From Gemmatimonadota bacterium (GTDB lineage Bacteria > Gemmatimonadota > Gemmatimonadetes > Palauibacterales > Palauibacteraceae): a DNA stretch of 9,058 nt. The translations under genes and the position numbers were made by a program. Below are positions 1 through 7,024 of the stretch, in pieces. The stretch is from contig JAUVTH010000047.1 in the NCBI GenBank assembly GCA_030601615.1, forward strand, positions 1 through 9,058. Reading direction: 5' to 3'. Under the pieces are notes generated by a model. That model saw only the letters and a program-made list of their open reading frames with translations, made no database searches and was not told the DNA's origin. The stretch's first letter is position 1, and each line of letters starts with the position of its first letter.

Positions 1-463
1 TCTGCTCGACGCTCGCCGCCTCTCCCATCACGGACGAGAGCGCTGCGTCATCCAGCGAGGTCAGCACGCTGATCGCGAGAAGACGGGTTTCCGTGCCCGA
101 CGCCTTGTTCTCGCCTGCCAGGGCGTCCACCGCGGCGCGCAGCATCGCCTCGCCGCCCGAGGCATGGAGGGTCAGCAGGCGAGCGCCCAGCGCCGCAGCG
201 GCGCGGGCTGCACCCGCCACGGTGTTGGGGATGTCGTGGAGCTTGAGATCCAGGAACACGTGACGTCCATCATCGACGAGGCGACGGACTACGGGTGGAC
301 CGGCCCGCGTGAACAGCTCGAGCCCCACCTTGTACCAGGTTCCCTCCGGCAGGCGGTCCACCAGGGCGAAAGCCTGCTCCGGATCGGCATAATCCAGCGC
401 GACGATGACCTCGGGAACAGCGCTACTCCCGGCCGTGCCGGTCTCGACGCGCTGCTCGTGCAT
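1..463 (-). CDS. pyrF: Orotidine 5'-phosphate decarboxylase, 3' end cut by the window edge
   Basis: The enzyme decarboxylates OMP to UMP in the last step of de novo pyrimidine synthesis, in the cytoplasm. The visible 154 residues carry the family's catalytic signature: D24 in 'IVALDYAD', K45 in 'YKVGLELF', and the D72-x-K74-x-x-D77-I-P-N-T array that forms the charged active site. 'TLHASGGEAM' (about 110-119) and 'ISVLTSLDD' (about 137-145) follow as in PyrF proteins. About 80 C-terminal residues, including the phosphate-binding end of the barrel, lie outside the window. The ATG at 463 overlaps the pyrD stop by one base (TGATG) and has GGAG eight bases upstream, so the start is well supported and coupled to pyrD. 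The leader before the first strand is some ten residues longer than in the Bacillus protein as I remember it. I am very sure of the family. Confidence 0.97.
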   Translation of the reverse strand, partial: MHEQRVETGTAGSSAVPEVIVALDYADPEQAFALVDRLPEGTWYKVGLELFTRAGPPVVRRLVDDGRHVFLDLKLHDIPNTVAGAARAAAALGARLLTLHASGGEAMLRAAVDALAGENKASGTETRLLAISVLTSLDDAALSSVMGEAASVEQ

Positions 464-1401
464 CAGCCTCGCTCCGGCAGGTTCTCCGGCAGGCTGAGCG
501 CGCCGACCAGATCGGACAGACGCTCGACGCCGTGACGCCGCAGGTAGCCCTCGATGTCTTCCTGCACCTGGACCGGGGCCGCCGGATCGACGAACAGGGC
601 CGTCCCGATCTGCACCAGGGAGGCTCCAGCGAGAATGTACTGGAGGGCATCGTCGCCGGATCGGATGCCCCCGATGCCGATCACCGGGATGGAAACGGCA
701 GCCGCGGCGCGCCACGTGAGGAACACTCCCATCGGGAGGATCGCCGGTCCGCTGACCCCCCCGCTCACATTCCCGAGGACCGGCCGGCGCCGCTCTACGT
801 CGATGAGCATTCCAGGGAACGTATTGATCGCGCTGAGCCCGTCGGCGCCCGCCTCCTCACAGATCCTCGCGTACGCATCGATGTCGGGAACGTTGGGCGT
901 CAGCTTCACGACCAGCGGCCGCTCCGTCAACGACCGCAGCCGCGTCACCAGGTCGGAAAGGGCCCGCTTGTCCGTGCCGAACATCGTCCCGTCTGCGACG
1001 TTGGGGCACGAGACGTTGATCTCGAATCCGAGGAATCCCTCCTCGCCGTCCAGGCCCGAGACAACGGCTCCGAAATCATCGACGGAGTGCCCGACCACGT
1101 TGATCAGGACGCGGGCGTCGTGCAGGTTCTCGCTAAGCCACGGCAGCTTCTCCGACCGGAACCGGTCGAGCCCGACGTTCTGCAGCCCGATGGCGTTGAT
1201 CATCCCGCCCGGCGTCTCGGCCACACGGTGGGGAGGATTCCCCGGTCGCGGCTCCAGGCTGACGGCCTTCGTCACCAGGCCGCCGATCCGCTCCAGCGGT
1301 ATCAGGTCGGCGTACTCCTCGCCATAACCGCACGTGCCGGAGGCCAGCAGCACGGGACTCTGGAAATCGACACCGAACAGGCGCTGGCTCAGGTCTGCCA
1401 T
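463..1401 (-). CDS. pyrD: Dihydroorotate dehydrogenase, class 1B catalytic subunit
   Basis: This FMN enzyme oxidises dihydroorotate to orotate. In class 1B it pairs with PyrK, which passes the electrons to NAD+. The 312-residue product is the usual length. It shows the FMN/substrate motif 'TKAVSLEPRPGNPP' (K45), 'GMINAIGLQN' (67-75), the catalytic cysteine C132 in 'EINVSCPNV' (class 2 enzymes have serine here), K166 in 'VVKLTPN', 'NTFPGMLID' (193-201), and the C-terminal FMN phosphate site 'IGIGGIRSGDDA' and 'GASLVQIGTALF'. The open frame extends 55 codons further upstream into pyrK. I chose the ATG at 1401 because homology begins at 'MADLSQRLFG' and a weak GGA lies six bases before it. Its first 13 bases overlap the end of pyrK, and its stop overlaps the pyrF start. 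No membrane-targeting N-terminus is present, as expected for class 1. Confidence 0.97.
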   Translation of the reverse strand: MADLSQRLFGVDFQSPVLLASGTCGYGEEYADLIPLERIGGLVTKAVSLEPRPGNPPHRVAETPGGMINAIGLQNVGLDRFRSEKLPWLSENLHDARVLINVVGHSVDDFGAVVSGLDGEEGFLGFEINVSCPNVADGTMFGTDKRALSDLVTRLRSLTERPLVVKLTPNVPDIDAYARICEEAGADGLSAINTFPGMLIDVERRRPVLGNVSGGVSGPAILPMGVFLTWRAAAAVSIPVIGIGGIRSGDDALQYILAGASLVQIGTALFVDPAAPVQVQEDIEGYLRRHGVERLSDLVGALSLPENLPERG

Positions 1402-2168
1402 GTCAGTTCCGTTGCGTCGAACACCGGACCCTCGGTGCACGACTTGATCCACTCTCCGGTCGCCGAAAGCACGACGCAGCCCTGACAGGTTCCGACCCCG
1501 CAGCCCATATGCTCCTCGACCGAGACCTGGAGCGGAAGATCGTGCTCGGTGGCAAGCCTGACGCAAGCGCGCAACATGGGATCCGGGCCGCAGGCCAGGA
1601 GCTGTGGACGGTCGCCCAGGTCCAGGTCGTCGATCACGAGTCCGCGCGCGCCCAGCGAGCCGTCATCCGTCCGCAGCTCCGGATCCACACCCGCGATCTC
1701 GCGCACGAGTCCAAGGTCGAACACGCGATCCCCTGACCGTTCGCCGTACACGATCCGCACCTCGCACCCCTCATGCCGCGCCTCGGCACTGACGAACAGG
1801 AACGGAGCGAGCCCCACACCGCCCGCCAGACACAGCACCGCCCGATCCGGCGAAAGGTGAAACGGGCGACCGAGGGGACCCAGGATGAGCAGCTCGTCCC
1901 CTGGCTCTACCCGCGTGAGCCGTCGTGTCCCGGCACCGAACTCACGAACGAGGAAGCCGAGCCTGCCGTCTCCGTCGCGGGCGCCGATGCTGAAGGGCCG
2001 TGGGAGGAAGGGAGCCGCCACGTCGCTGAGCCCGGTCCCCATCATCACGAACTGCCCGGGGCTCGCTGCGGCGGCGACGTCTGGACACTCGAGCTCGATC
2101 CACCGCGTGTCCCTGGCCACCACCCGGTTGCCCAGCACGCGGGCCCAGGACCGAGCGGGCGCCCGCAT
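1389..2168 (-). CDS. pyrK: Dihydroorotate dehydrogenase electron transfer subunit
   Basis: PyrK is the FAD and [2Fe-2S] partner of class 1B PyrD and carries electrons from FMN to NAD+ in a PyrD2-PyrK2 complex. The 259-residue protein has a ferredoxin-reductase fold. Residues 1-100 form the FAD barrel with 'RPFSIG' (57-62). A NAD-binding half starts at 'LAGGVGLAPF' (114-123) and holds 'CGPDPM' (193-198). The C-terminal cluster motif is C223-x4-C228-x2-C231-x12-C244 in 'GCGVGTCQGC' and 'IKSCTEGPVFD'. All four cysteine ligands are present. The frame stays open far upstream (to 2666), but that is the shadow of the preceding gene. The ATG at 2168 overlaps the upstream stop as TGATG, with GAGG ten bases before it. 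Adjacent pyrD fixes the assignment against other ferredoxin reductases. Confidence 0.96.
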   Translation of the reverse strand: MRAPARSWARVLGNRVVARDTRWIELECPDVAAAASPGQFVMMGTGLSDVAAPFLPRPFSIGARDGDGRLGFLVREFGAGTRRLTRVEPGDELLILGPLGRPFHLSPDRAVLCLAGGVGLAPFLFVSAEARHEGCEVRIVYGERSGDRVFDLGLVREIAGVDPELRTDDGSLGARGLVIDDLDLGDRPQLLACGPDPMLRACVRLATEHDLPLQVSVEEHMGCGVGTCQGCVVLSATGEWIKSCTEGPVFDATELTWQT

Positions 2169-3658
2169 CAGAACTGCACCTCGTCCTCGTCTCGAATCTC
2201 GGGGGTCTCGTCCGCCGCCGTGGCCGTATCCCCCGCCGTCGGATCGAACAGCATGCGAATCTCCAGCAGCCGCCTCTGCAGGTCCGCCTCGGCCAGCACG
2301 TACATCGAGTCGGCCATCGGCCCGCGTTCCGCCGGGTCCGCCAGCGCGAGTCGATAGGGATCGTCCGTCGGCAGGGTCTTCAGCCGATCCCTCAACTCGT
2401 CGTCGGTGGCCACGCCACGGTCGGTGACCCAGCTGGGGTCGGGCTCGTGACCCGATACACTGAGAGCTCCGTAGATCGCCTTGGCCGTCCAGCGCGATTC
2501 GGGTGCGACTTGCACGTAGAGGAGGTAGCAGCCGCGCGCCAGAGCCGACGACTCGAGGTCCATCTGCGCGAGCTCTGCGGCCCGAATCATCGCCTCTGCG
2601 GCCGAAGCGCCGCGGCTCTCGAACGACTCGATCAGGCCCTCGAACGTTTGAGAAGCACGCTCCCACCTCGCGGTCCGCGCTCGGATCTCGGCCGTGCCCG
2701 ACCGACGGGCGACCGCATAGCTACCGAGCAGGGCCGTCACATCGTCGGGAGCCGTGGCTCGCCGCAGCCTCACCTCGATGGCGAAGTAGGCCGCCTCCGC
2801 CGCGACCTGGCTGGTCGGAGCTTCCTCGATCGCCGAGTCGAAGTGCCCGAGCGCCTCCTCTTCTCGTCCGGTGCTCAGTTGGGCCCGACCCCGCACGTAA
2901 TAGAACGCGGCCCGGCGGGTAGCCGGCAACGTCGGCAGGTCGAAGAGCCCCGCAACGGCGGAGTCGACGACCTCGGGAGCCAGCACCGCGAGGGAATCGA
3001 CGTGAAGATATAACGGGGACCTCGGATTGGCGCTCGAGGTGGCCAGCAATTGGCCCGCGAGGTCCATCGAACGGTCGTACTCTCCGATATCGCGGAGTGC
3101 TATGGACAGCGTCAGCCGTCCCTCCGGCGACAATTCGACTGAGCTGGCAGCCGCCTCGAGATCCACTGCGGCCTCATCCGACTGGCCGAGACCCTGCCGG
3201 GCCAGGCCCCTGTGGAACAGAAACAGGGCCTCGTCATCCGCGTCCACACCCGCACTGAGGCCCACCGAGAGCAGTGAATCCGCTTCCGCGAAGGCGCCGA
3301 GCTCTCGCATTGCGACGCCCCTGAGTCCAACCGCCACGGCCCGGTTCTTCGAATCGCCCGCCAGCTCCTCGGCGCGAACCGAGGTCTCCGCGGCCGATTC
3401 CCACATCCGATTGTACAGCTCGGAGCGGGTCTTCAGGATTGCTGCATCGTCCGCGTACTTGCTTCCGGGGTGACTCTCGATGAGCCGCCCCGTCTTCGCG
3501 ATGACACTGTCGAACCTCACCCGCGCCGTCACGTCCGACTGCTCCTGGAGGGACTTCATCCCGGCGTCGTACTCTCGGTTCGCGTCGTACATCGCATTGA
3601 AGTACACGCAACCCCAACCCCCGAGGACAGCGACCACGAGCAGGCGGGAACCTCTCAC
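2168..3658 (-). CDS. TPR-containing outer-envelope lipoprotein, function unknown
   Basis: This 496-residue protein has a short signal sequence ending at a likely lipidated C17 ('LGGWGC'; the tryptophan at -2 is atypical). The mature N-terminus 'CVYFNAMYDANREYDAG' resembles the C-x-YFN-x-x-YNA motif I associate with tetratricopeptide lipoproteins of Bacteroidota and Gemmatimonadota. TPR-like helical pairs are visible around residues 107-137, 143-173, 181-208, 250-283 and 358-386. An acidic tail ends '...EIRDEDEVQF'. A role as a periplasmic scaffold, BamD-like or not, is inference only. The start is GTG at 3658, with GGAGG seven bases upstream and a GTGA overlap with the amidase stop. The stop overlaps pyrK as TGATG. 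Position right after a cell-wall amidase hints at envelope work. I recognise the type, not a named gene. Confidence 0.85.
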   Translation of the reverse strand: MRGSRLLVVAVLGGWGCVYFNAMYDANREYDAGMKSLQEQSDVTARVRFDSVIAKTGRLIESHPGSKYADDAAILKTRSELYNRMWESAAETSVRAEELAGDSKNRAVAVGLRGVAMRELGAFAEADSLLSVGLSAGVDADDEALFLFHRGLARQGLGQSDEAAVDLEAAASSVELSPEGRLTLSIALRDIGEYDRSMDLAGQLLATSSANPRSPLYLHVDSLAVLAPEVVDSAVAGLFDLPTLPATRRAAFYYVRGRAQLSTGREEEALGHFDSAIEEAPTSQVAAEAAYFAIEVRLRRATAPDDVTALLGSYAVARRSGTAEIRARTARWERASQTFEGLIESFESRGASAAEAMIRAAELAQMDLESSALARGCYLLYVQVAPESRWTAKAIYGALSVSGHEPDPSWVTDRGVATDDELRDRLKTLPTDDPYRLALADPAERGPMADSMYVLAEADLQRRLLEIRMLFDPTAGDTATAADETPEIRDEDEVQF

Positions 3659-4914
3659 CCCCGGCCCTCCGTCGCCGCCATCCGACGGCCCGCGTCTTTG
3701 AGATACGCTTCGATTGTGTCGGCGAGCGAGCGGGCGATCCGGTCCTGGCGGGCATCGTCCGTCAACTGCTTCTCGTCCGCGCTATTCGTGATGAAACCGA
3801 GCTCCACCAGCACGGCGGGCAACAGGCCGGGAGTCATGAGAACGTAGTACGGCCCCTGCTTGGCTCCCCGGTCTCTGCTGTCGAGACTTCCCCGCAGCCC
3901 GTTCTGAATGTGGCCCGCCAGGAGCCGCGATTCCCGGCGGTAGGCGTCTCGATCGACCGTGGCCAGGATGATCTCGAGCTGTGCCAGGTTCGGGGGCTCC
4001 GCACCACCCTCCAGCTCGATCACCGCGTTCTCGCGCCGGGCAACCTCGAGAGCGTACTCCGTCCGCGCCTGCCCGAGATGGAACGTGGTGAACCCGCGAG
4101 CCGACGTACGGCCGCCGGGTTGAGCGTCAACGTGGATGGAAATGAACAGGTCCGCATCCCAATCCACGGCCAGGCTGGGTCGCTCCATCACTTCGACGAA
4201 CACGTCCCTGTCTCGGGTGAGCAGCGGCTCGATCCCACCACGCCGGCGCAGCTCCTCGGCCAGCTTGAGTGACACGGCCAGCGTGATGTCCTTCTCCTTG
4301 GCCCTGGTCCGGGGACTGATGGTGCCAGGATCCACGCCCCCGTGCCCTGCATCGATCACGACACGCCACGGTCCCGGTCGCCTGGAACCCGGCGTGGGCC
4401 GTGGATCCGCCTCGGCGACGGCCATGGCCGGTATCGGCTCCTCAAAACCGGCGGTCGCCGGCTCACGAGCCCCGGCGATCGCCGGAAGCCAGTCCCTGAA
4501 CAGTTCCAGCGGCACCCACACCTCGGCGCCCTGTCGGTAGGGAGCGTTACTCAACTGAAACACCGACTCGCCGTGTCGGCCGAACGGCGAGCCCACGCGC
4601 AGCTCGAGGGGAACGCCGGCAACCATCGCGGTCGCCACGCCGCCGCGCTGAAACGATCCCGAGGCGAGAGCCTCGGGGACATCGCTCCACCGCACGGCTT
4701 CGAAGCCCTTGTGTCGCGCGGTCTGGAGCGCGTAGGTCGTTCCGCCGAGGTCGAGCTCTCCCTCGGACGGTTGTGCCGCGGCCTGCGCCGCGAAAACCAG
4801 GACGAGGCTGGCGCAGAGCAGGACTGCCCGCCGCGCCGCGCGTGTGATGGCGTCCGCTCCCGATCGCCTCATCCGTGCCACTTCACTCCCGATCATCCTT
4901 CCCATGCAATGCAC
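3655..4914 (-). CDS. N-acetylmuramoyl-L-alanine amidase (Amidase_3) with N-terminal stalk-like domain
   Basis: This secreted zinc hydrolase cleaves the bond between N-acetylmuramic acid and L-alanine in peptidoglycan. The Amidase_3 domain spans about residues 183-405. Its ligands are H191 ('VVIDAGHGGVDPG'), E207 ('KEKDITL') and H261 ('ISIHVDA'), and the catalytic E371 is in 'AVLVELGFITNS'. Residues about 52-146 look like a copper-amine-oxidase N-terminal (stalk) domain, ending 'EVWVPLELFRDWLP'. A proline-rich linker follows. A signal peptide is clear (hydrophobic core about 31-47, 'AAQAAAQ'). The start is uncertain. GTG at 4914 has GGGAGG six bases upstream but overlaps smpB by 32 bases. ATG at 4872 leaves ten bases after smpB and gives a more typical signal peptide with a weaker ribosome site; ATGs at 4896 and 4905 are also possible. 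Residue numbers use 4914. The stop overlaps the lipoprotein start (GTGA). Confidence 0.95.
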   Translation of the reverse strand: MHCMGRMIGSEVARMRRSGADAITRAARRAVLLCASLVLVFAAQAAAQPSEGELDLGGTTYALQTARHKGFEAVRWSDVPEALASGSFQRGGVATAMVAGVPLELRVGSPFGRHGESVFQLSNAPYRQGAEVWVPLELFRDWLPAIAGAREPATAGFEEPIPAMAVAEADPRPTPGSRRPGPWRVVIDAGHGGVDPGTISPRTRAKEKDITLAVSLKLAEELRRRGGIEPLLTRDRDVFVEVMERPSLAVDWDADLFISIHVDAQPGGRTSARGFTTFHLGQARTEYALEVARRENAVIELEGGAEPPNLAQLEIILATVDRDAYRRESRLLAGHIQNGLRGSLDSRDRGAKQGPYYVLMTPGLLPAVLVELGFITNSADEKQLTDDARQDRIARSLADTIEAYLKDAGRRMAATEGRG

Positions 4915-5359
4915 GCTCGACCTCCCGCCGCATGACGTCCCTTTTCAGGCTCTCTCGTTTGTCGTACAGCTTCTTCCCCCGCCCCAGCCCAAGGGTCACC
5001 TTGGCCCGGCCACGGGTGAAGTGCAGGTCGAGCGGAACCAGCGTCATCCCTCTCTCGGTCGTTCGGACCGTGAGCCGCTGCAGTTCCCGCCTGTGAACCA
5101 GGAGCTTCCTGCGTCGGAGGGGATTGGGAAGATCGATGTTGGCCGACTCGTACGGGCTGATGTGGAGGTTGTGGAGCCACAGCTCTCCATCCTCCACCGC
5201 AGCGTACGCGTCGTTGAAGCTCGCCTTGCCCACCCGCAGCGACTTCACCTCCGCCCCTTCCAGGACGAGACCCGCCTCGAGTTCTTCGAAAATCTGGAAC
5301 TCGTATCGGGCCTTTCTGTTCCGCAGGACGATCTTTCGGCCGCCGGCCGATCGTGCCAC
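4883..5359 (-). CDS. smpB: SsrA-binding protein SmpB
   Basis: SmpB binds tmRNA and brings it to stalled ribosomes, where trans-translation tags the incomplete peptide for degradation. The 158-residue product is of normal length and conserved throughout. It shows 'RKARYEFQIFEELEAGLVL' and 'GAEVKSLRVGKASFNDAY' (35-52), 'LHNLHISPYESAN' (62-74), 'RRRKLLVHRREL' (82-93), and 'GRAKVTLGLGRGKKLYDKRE' (117-136). The last of these leads into the basic C-terminal tail that enters the mRNA channel and mimics mRNA. The frame is open upstream to 5551, but conservation begins here. The GTG at 5359 has a strong GGGAGG (5364-5369) four bases before it. The following amidase overlaps or abuts its end. No ssrA gene is visible in the window. 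Confidence 0.97.
   Translation of the reverse strand: MARSAGGRKIVLRNRKARYEFQIFEELEAGLVLEGAEVKSLRVGKASFNDAYAAVEDGELWLHNLHISPYESANIDLPNPLRRRKLLVHRRELQRLTVRTTERGMTLVPLDLHFTRGRAKVTLGLGRGKKLYDKRESLKRDVMRREVERALHGKDDRE
4921..4926 (-). promoter_or_regulatory. Possible ribosome binding site for the amidase, inside smpB
   Basis: The minus strand reads GGGAGG, six bases before the GTG at 4914. It also encodes part of the 'REVERA' run of SmpB, so it may be coincidental. If real, it sets the amidase start 32 bases before the end of smpB and couples the two genes. Confidence 0.4.
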
Positions 5360-5363
5360 CTGA

Positions 5364-5369
5364 CCTCCC
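5364..5369 (-). promoter_or_regulatory. Ribosome binding site of smpB
   Basis: On the minus strand this reads GGGAGG, four bases before the GTG at 5359. It decides the smpB start, because the reading frame runs open for another 64 codons upstream without conserved sequence. Confidence 0.75.
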
Positions 5370-5449
5370 GAGCCGCACGGCGAATGGACGAGACGTTGGA
5401 AATGTAGGCGAGGGTGACGAGAGGCGCTACTAGCAGGCTGCTGAAGAAC

Positions 5450-5471
5450 CCTGTCCGAGTAACGGGACAGG
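5450..5471 (-). terminator. Weak hairpin after the YihY-family gene
   Basis: A perfect 7-bp stem (5450-5456 with 5465-5471) and an 8-base loop lie ten bases past the stop at 5481. The downstream minus-strand sequence is only mildly T-rich (GGTTCTTCAG), so this is not a textbook intrinsic terminator. It could partly end the ytxH-yihY transcript or act as an mRNA 3' stabiliser. The rest of the 121-base gap before smpB shows no promoter I would defend. Confidence 0.3.
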
Positions 5472-5480
5472 CCGCACCGG

Positions 5481-6428
5481 TCAGCGTTGATCGAACAGCA
5501 CCCGCTGGCGGCGCATGACGGCGCGCTGACCGTATACCTTGGCCACCTCACCCCCGAGCACGAAGATCACCGCCGCGTAGTAGAGGGAGACCACGAGGAC
5601 GATGAGTGTGGCGAAGGCGAAGAACACCCGGCTGAAGTCCGCCACGTCCGACAGGTACCACCCGAGCACGCTCTTGAGTATCTCGAAGCCGACGGCCGAA
5701 AACACCGCAGCGACGATCGCGATCCGCCACTTGAGGCGGGTCGGCGGCACGAACTTGTAGATCAGCAGGAACATCAGGAAGATGGCTCCATAAGCGGTGC
5801 CGTAGCCAAGGGCGTGCAAGGCCGGCGCGGTGTCGAGGCCGATCTGCTCGATGATGTCCCGACCGACCGAGGTCAGGGTGGCCGTGATTCCGATATTCGC
5901 GGTGAGGAGAACGCTCGCGATCACGACCATCTTCACGTCGATGATCTTGCCTTTGATGATCCCGGGTCCCCCGCGGAGATCGAACACCGCCTCCAGCACG
6001 GTGCGGAGCGAACCGAACAGCCGCGTGGAGAACCAGACGAACAGCACGCCACTGATGATCCCGACCGAACGAGAGGACTCTACGATGTCGGTCAGCTGCT
6101 CGCGCAACTGGGCCTCGGTCTCGGGGTTGACCGGCATGACCGTGCCGAGCCACTCCATGACCGCGTTCTGCGGGACGTCTATCCGCGGGGCGAGAACGAT
6201 GCCGGCCAGCGACAGCACGAGAATCAGGAAAGGGATCGCCGCGAGAAGCAGGCTGAACGTGAGACCGCCGGCAAGGAAGAAGATGTTGTCGGCGGCGGCC
6301 TGATCGTACACCTCTCGCACGTACTCCCAGGCTCCCCGCAGACCACGCCCGAAGCCCGGCACGTGACGGGCGCCCGCCCCCGAGCGCCGGCCTGGCGCAC
6401 TGTCCGGGATGGGGGGGCGGGACGTCAC
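5481..6428 (-). CDS. YihY/virulence factor BrkB family integral membrane protein
   Basis: This 315-residue inner-membrane protein belongs to the family once annotated as 'ribonuclease BN', a name now known to be wrong for it. Its biochemical role is unsettled. Six hydrophobic segments are visible at about 49-79, 122-141, 167-186, 207-228, 235-260 and 269-298. The first has the family pattern 'LTFSLLLAAIPFLIL'. Between segments lie 'STRLFGSLRTVLEAVFDLRG' (134-153) and 'YKFVPPTRLKW' (224-234), both typical of the family. The C-terminus is short and basic. The GTG at 6428 has no clear ribosome site, and GTG at 6362 is an alternative that would drop a proline/arginine-rich 22-residue lead. The gene follows the YtxH-type gene by 53 bases with no terminator, so the two are probably co-transcribed. 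Confidence 0.92.
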   Translation of the reverse strand: MTSRPPIPDSAPGRRSGAGARHVPGFGRGLRGAWEYVREVYDQAAADNIFFLAGGLTFSLLLAAIPFLILVLSLAGIVLAPRIDVPQNAVMEWLGTVMPVNPETEAQLREQLTDIVESSRSVGIISGVLFVWFSTRLFGSLRTVLEAVFDLRGGPGIIKGKIIDVKMVVIASVLLTANIGITATLTSVGRDIIEQIGLDTAPALHALGYGTAYGAIFLMFLLIYKFVPPTRLKWRIAIVAAVFSAVGFEILKSVLGWYLSDVADFSRVFFAFATLIVLVVSLYYAAVIFVLGGEVAKVYGQRAVMRRQRVLFDQR

Positions 6429-6481
6429 GGGCGACCGCGGAAGGCTACCCGGGGACGAGACAAGTCAGGGCCGCGAGGGGT

Positions 6482-6952
6482 TCAGTCGGCCGCTGGCTCT
6501 TCAGCGGTCTCGACCGCCTCGGCCAGTTCGTCCTCGGCTTCCTCGGTGAGCTCGGAGATGCGCTGCCGGTAGTCTTCCTTGCTCTCCGCCACGCGCTTCT
6601 CGAGATCTTCTCGCGCCTTGTGAGCCGTGCTGCGACCCACCTTCATCGCTTCTTCGGCCTTTTCCTTCCGGTGCTTCAGGTCTTCGCGCGCCGTGTCTAC
6701 CCGATCGCTGATGTCGCCACGAACCCTGAGCACGCGATCCTCGACGTCGTCACGGACGCGCCGGTACCGATCGTCGGCGTCGTCGCGCAGCCGCGCGACC
6801 CGGTCCCGAATCTCGGCCTTGGTCTCCTCGCCGGTCTTCGGCGCATACAGGAGGGCGACGACCGCGCCCAGGATGGCTCCTCCGAGGAACGCACCGAGGC
6901 CCGAGCTCCGTCGCTCTACGATCACCACGGGGGTGTCGCTGTGCTCTGTCAT
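6482..6952 (-). CDS. YtxH-domain small membrane-anchored helical protein
   Basis: The 156-residue product has one hydrophobic segment (about 19-36, 'LGAFLGGAILGAVVALLYAP') running into 'APKTGEETKAEIRD', which is the YtxH-family signature of a glycine-rich membrane helix followed by an APKSG-like turn. The rest is a long charged helix. From about residue 40 to 105 it falls into 11-residue units, for example RVARLRDDADD, RYRRVRDDVED, RVLRVRGDISD and RVDTAREDLKH, then an acidic tail. Family members are often described as general-stress proteins, but no activity is established. I chose the ATG at 6952 ('MTEHSDTP'). Another ATG at 6967 adds five residues and has no ribosome site, and neither start has a strong one. 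A promoter-like sequence lies about 75-100 bases upstream, and the YihY-family gene follows. Confidence 0.82.
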   Translation of the reverse strand: MTEHSDTPVVIVERRSSGLGAFLGGAILGAVVALLYAPKTGEETKAEIRDRVARLRDDADDRYRRVRDDVEDRVLRVRGDISDRVDTAREDLKHRKEKAEEAMKVGRSTAHKAREDLEKRVAESKEDYRQRISELTEEAEDELAEAVETAEEPAAD

Positions 6953-6990
6953 ATGAATCCGTCCCATGCTTAGTTGGTGACTCGGATCAC

Positions 6991-7007
6991 GCCGGCAGAA
7001 ATCCGGC
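6991..7007. repeat. Short inverted repeat in the putative ytxH leader
   Basis: GCCGG and CCGGC flank a 7-base spacer (CAGAAAT). It would form a small hairpin in the 5' leader if transcription starts near 7018. It is too short to assign a role and may be chance in this GC-rich gap. Confidence 0.2.
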
Positions 7008-7024
7008 GCGTCCCGGCATTAATG

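Noticed and set aside
532..1485. Long plus-strand open frame (317 codons) antisense to pyrD
   Set aside because: It is a high-GC shadow. The product is rich in R, H, D, Q and P with no recognisable motif, while the opposite strand encodes an intact PyrD.
1773..2427. Overlapping plus-strand frames across pyrK and the lipoprotein end
   Set aside because: Low-complexity arginine/serine/proline-rich shadows of well-supported minus-strand genes.
2169..2666. Upstream extension of the pyrK frame through the lipoprotein gene
   Set aside because: It is an arginine/glycine-rich out-of-frame reading; PyrK homology begins at the ATG at 2168.
5360..5551. 64-codon upstream extension of the smpB frame into the YihY-family gene
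   Set aside because: No SmpB-like residues are present, and the GTG at 5359 has a strong ribosome site and matches the usual protein length.
5487..6572. Long plus-strand open frame (361 codons) antisense to the YihY-family gene
   Set aside because: Its composition (E, H, R, D, G runs) mirrors the hydrophobic codons of a membrane protein read backwards. No domain is visible.
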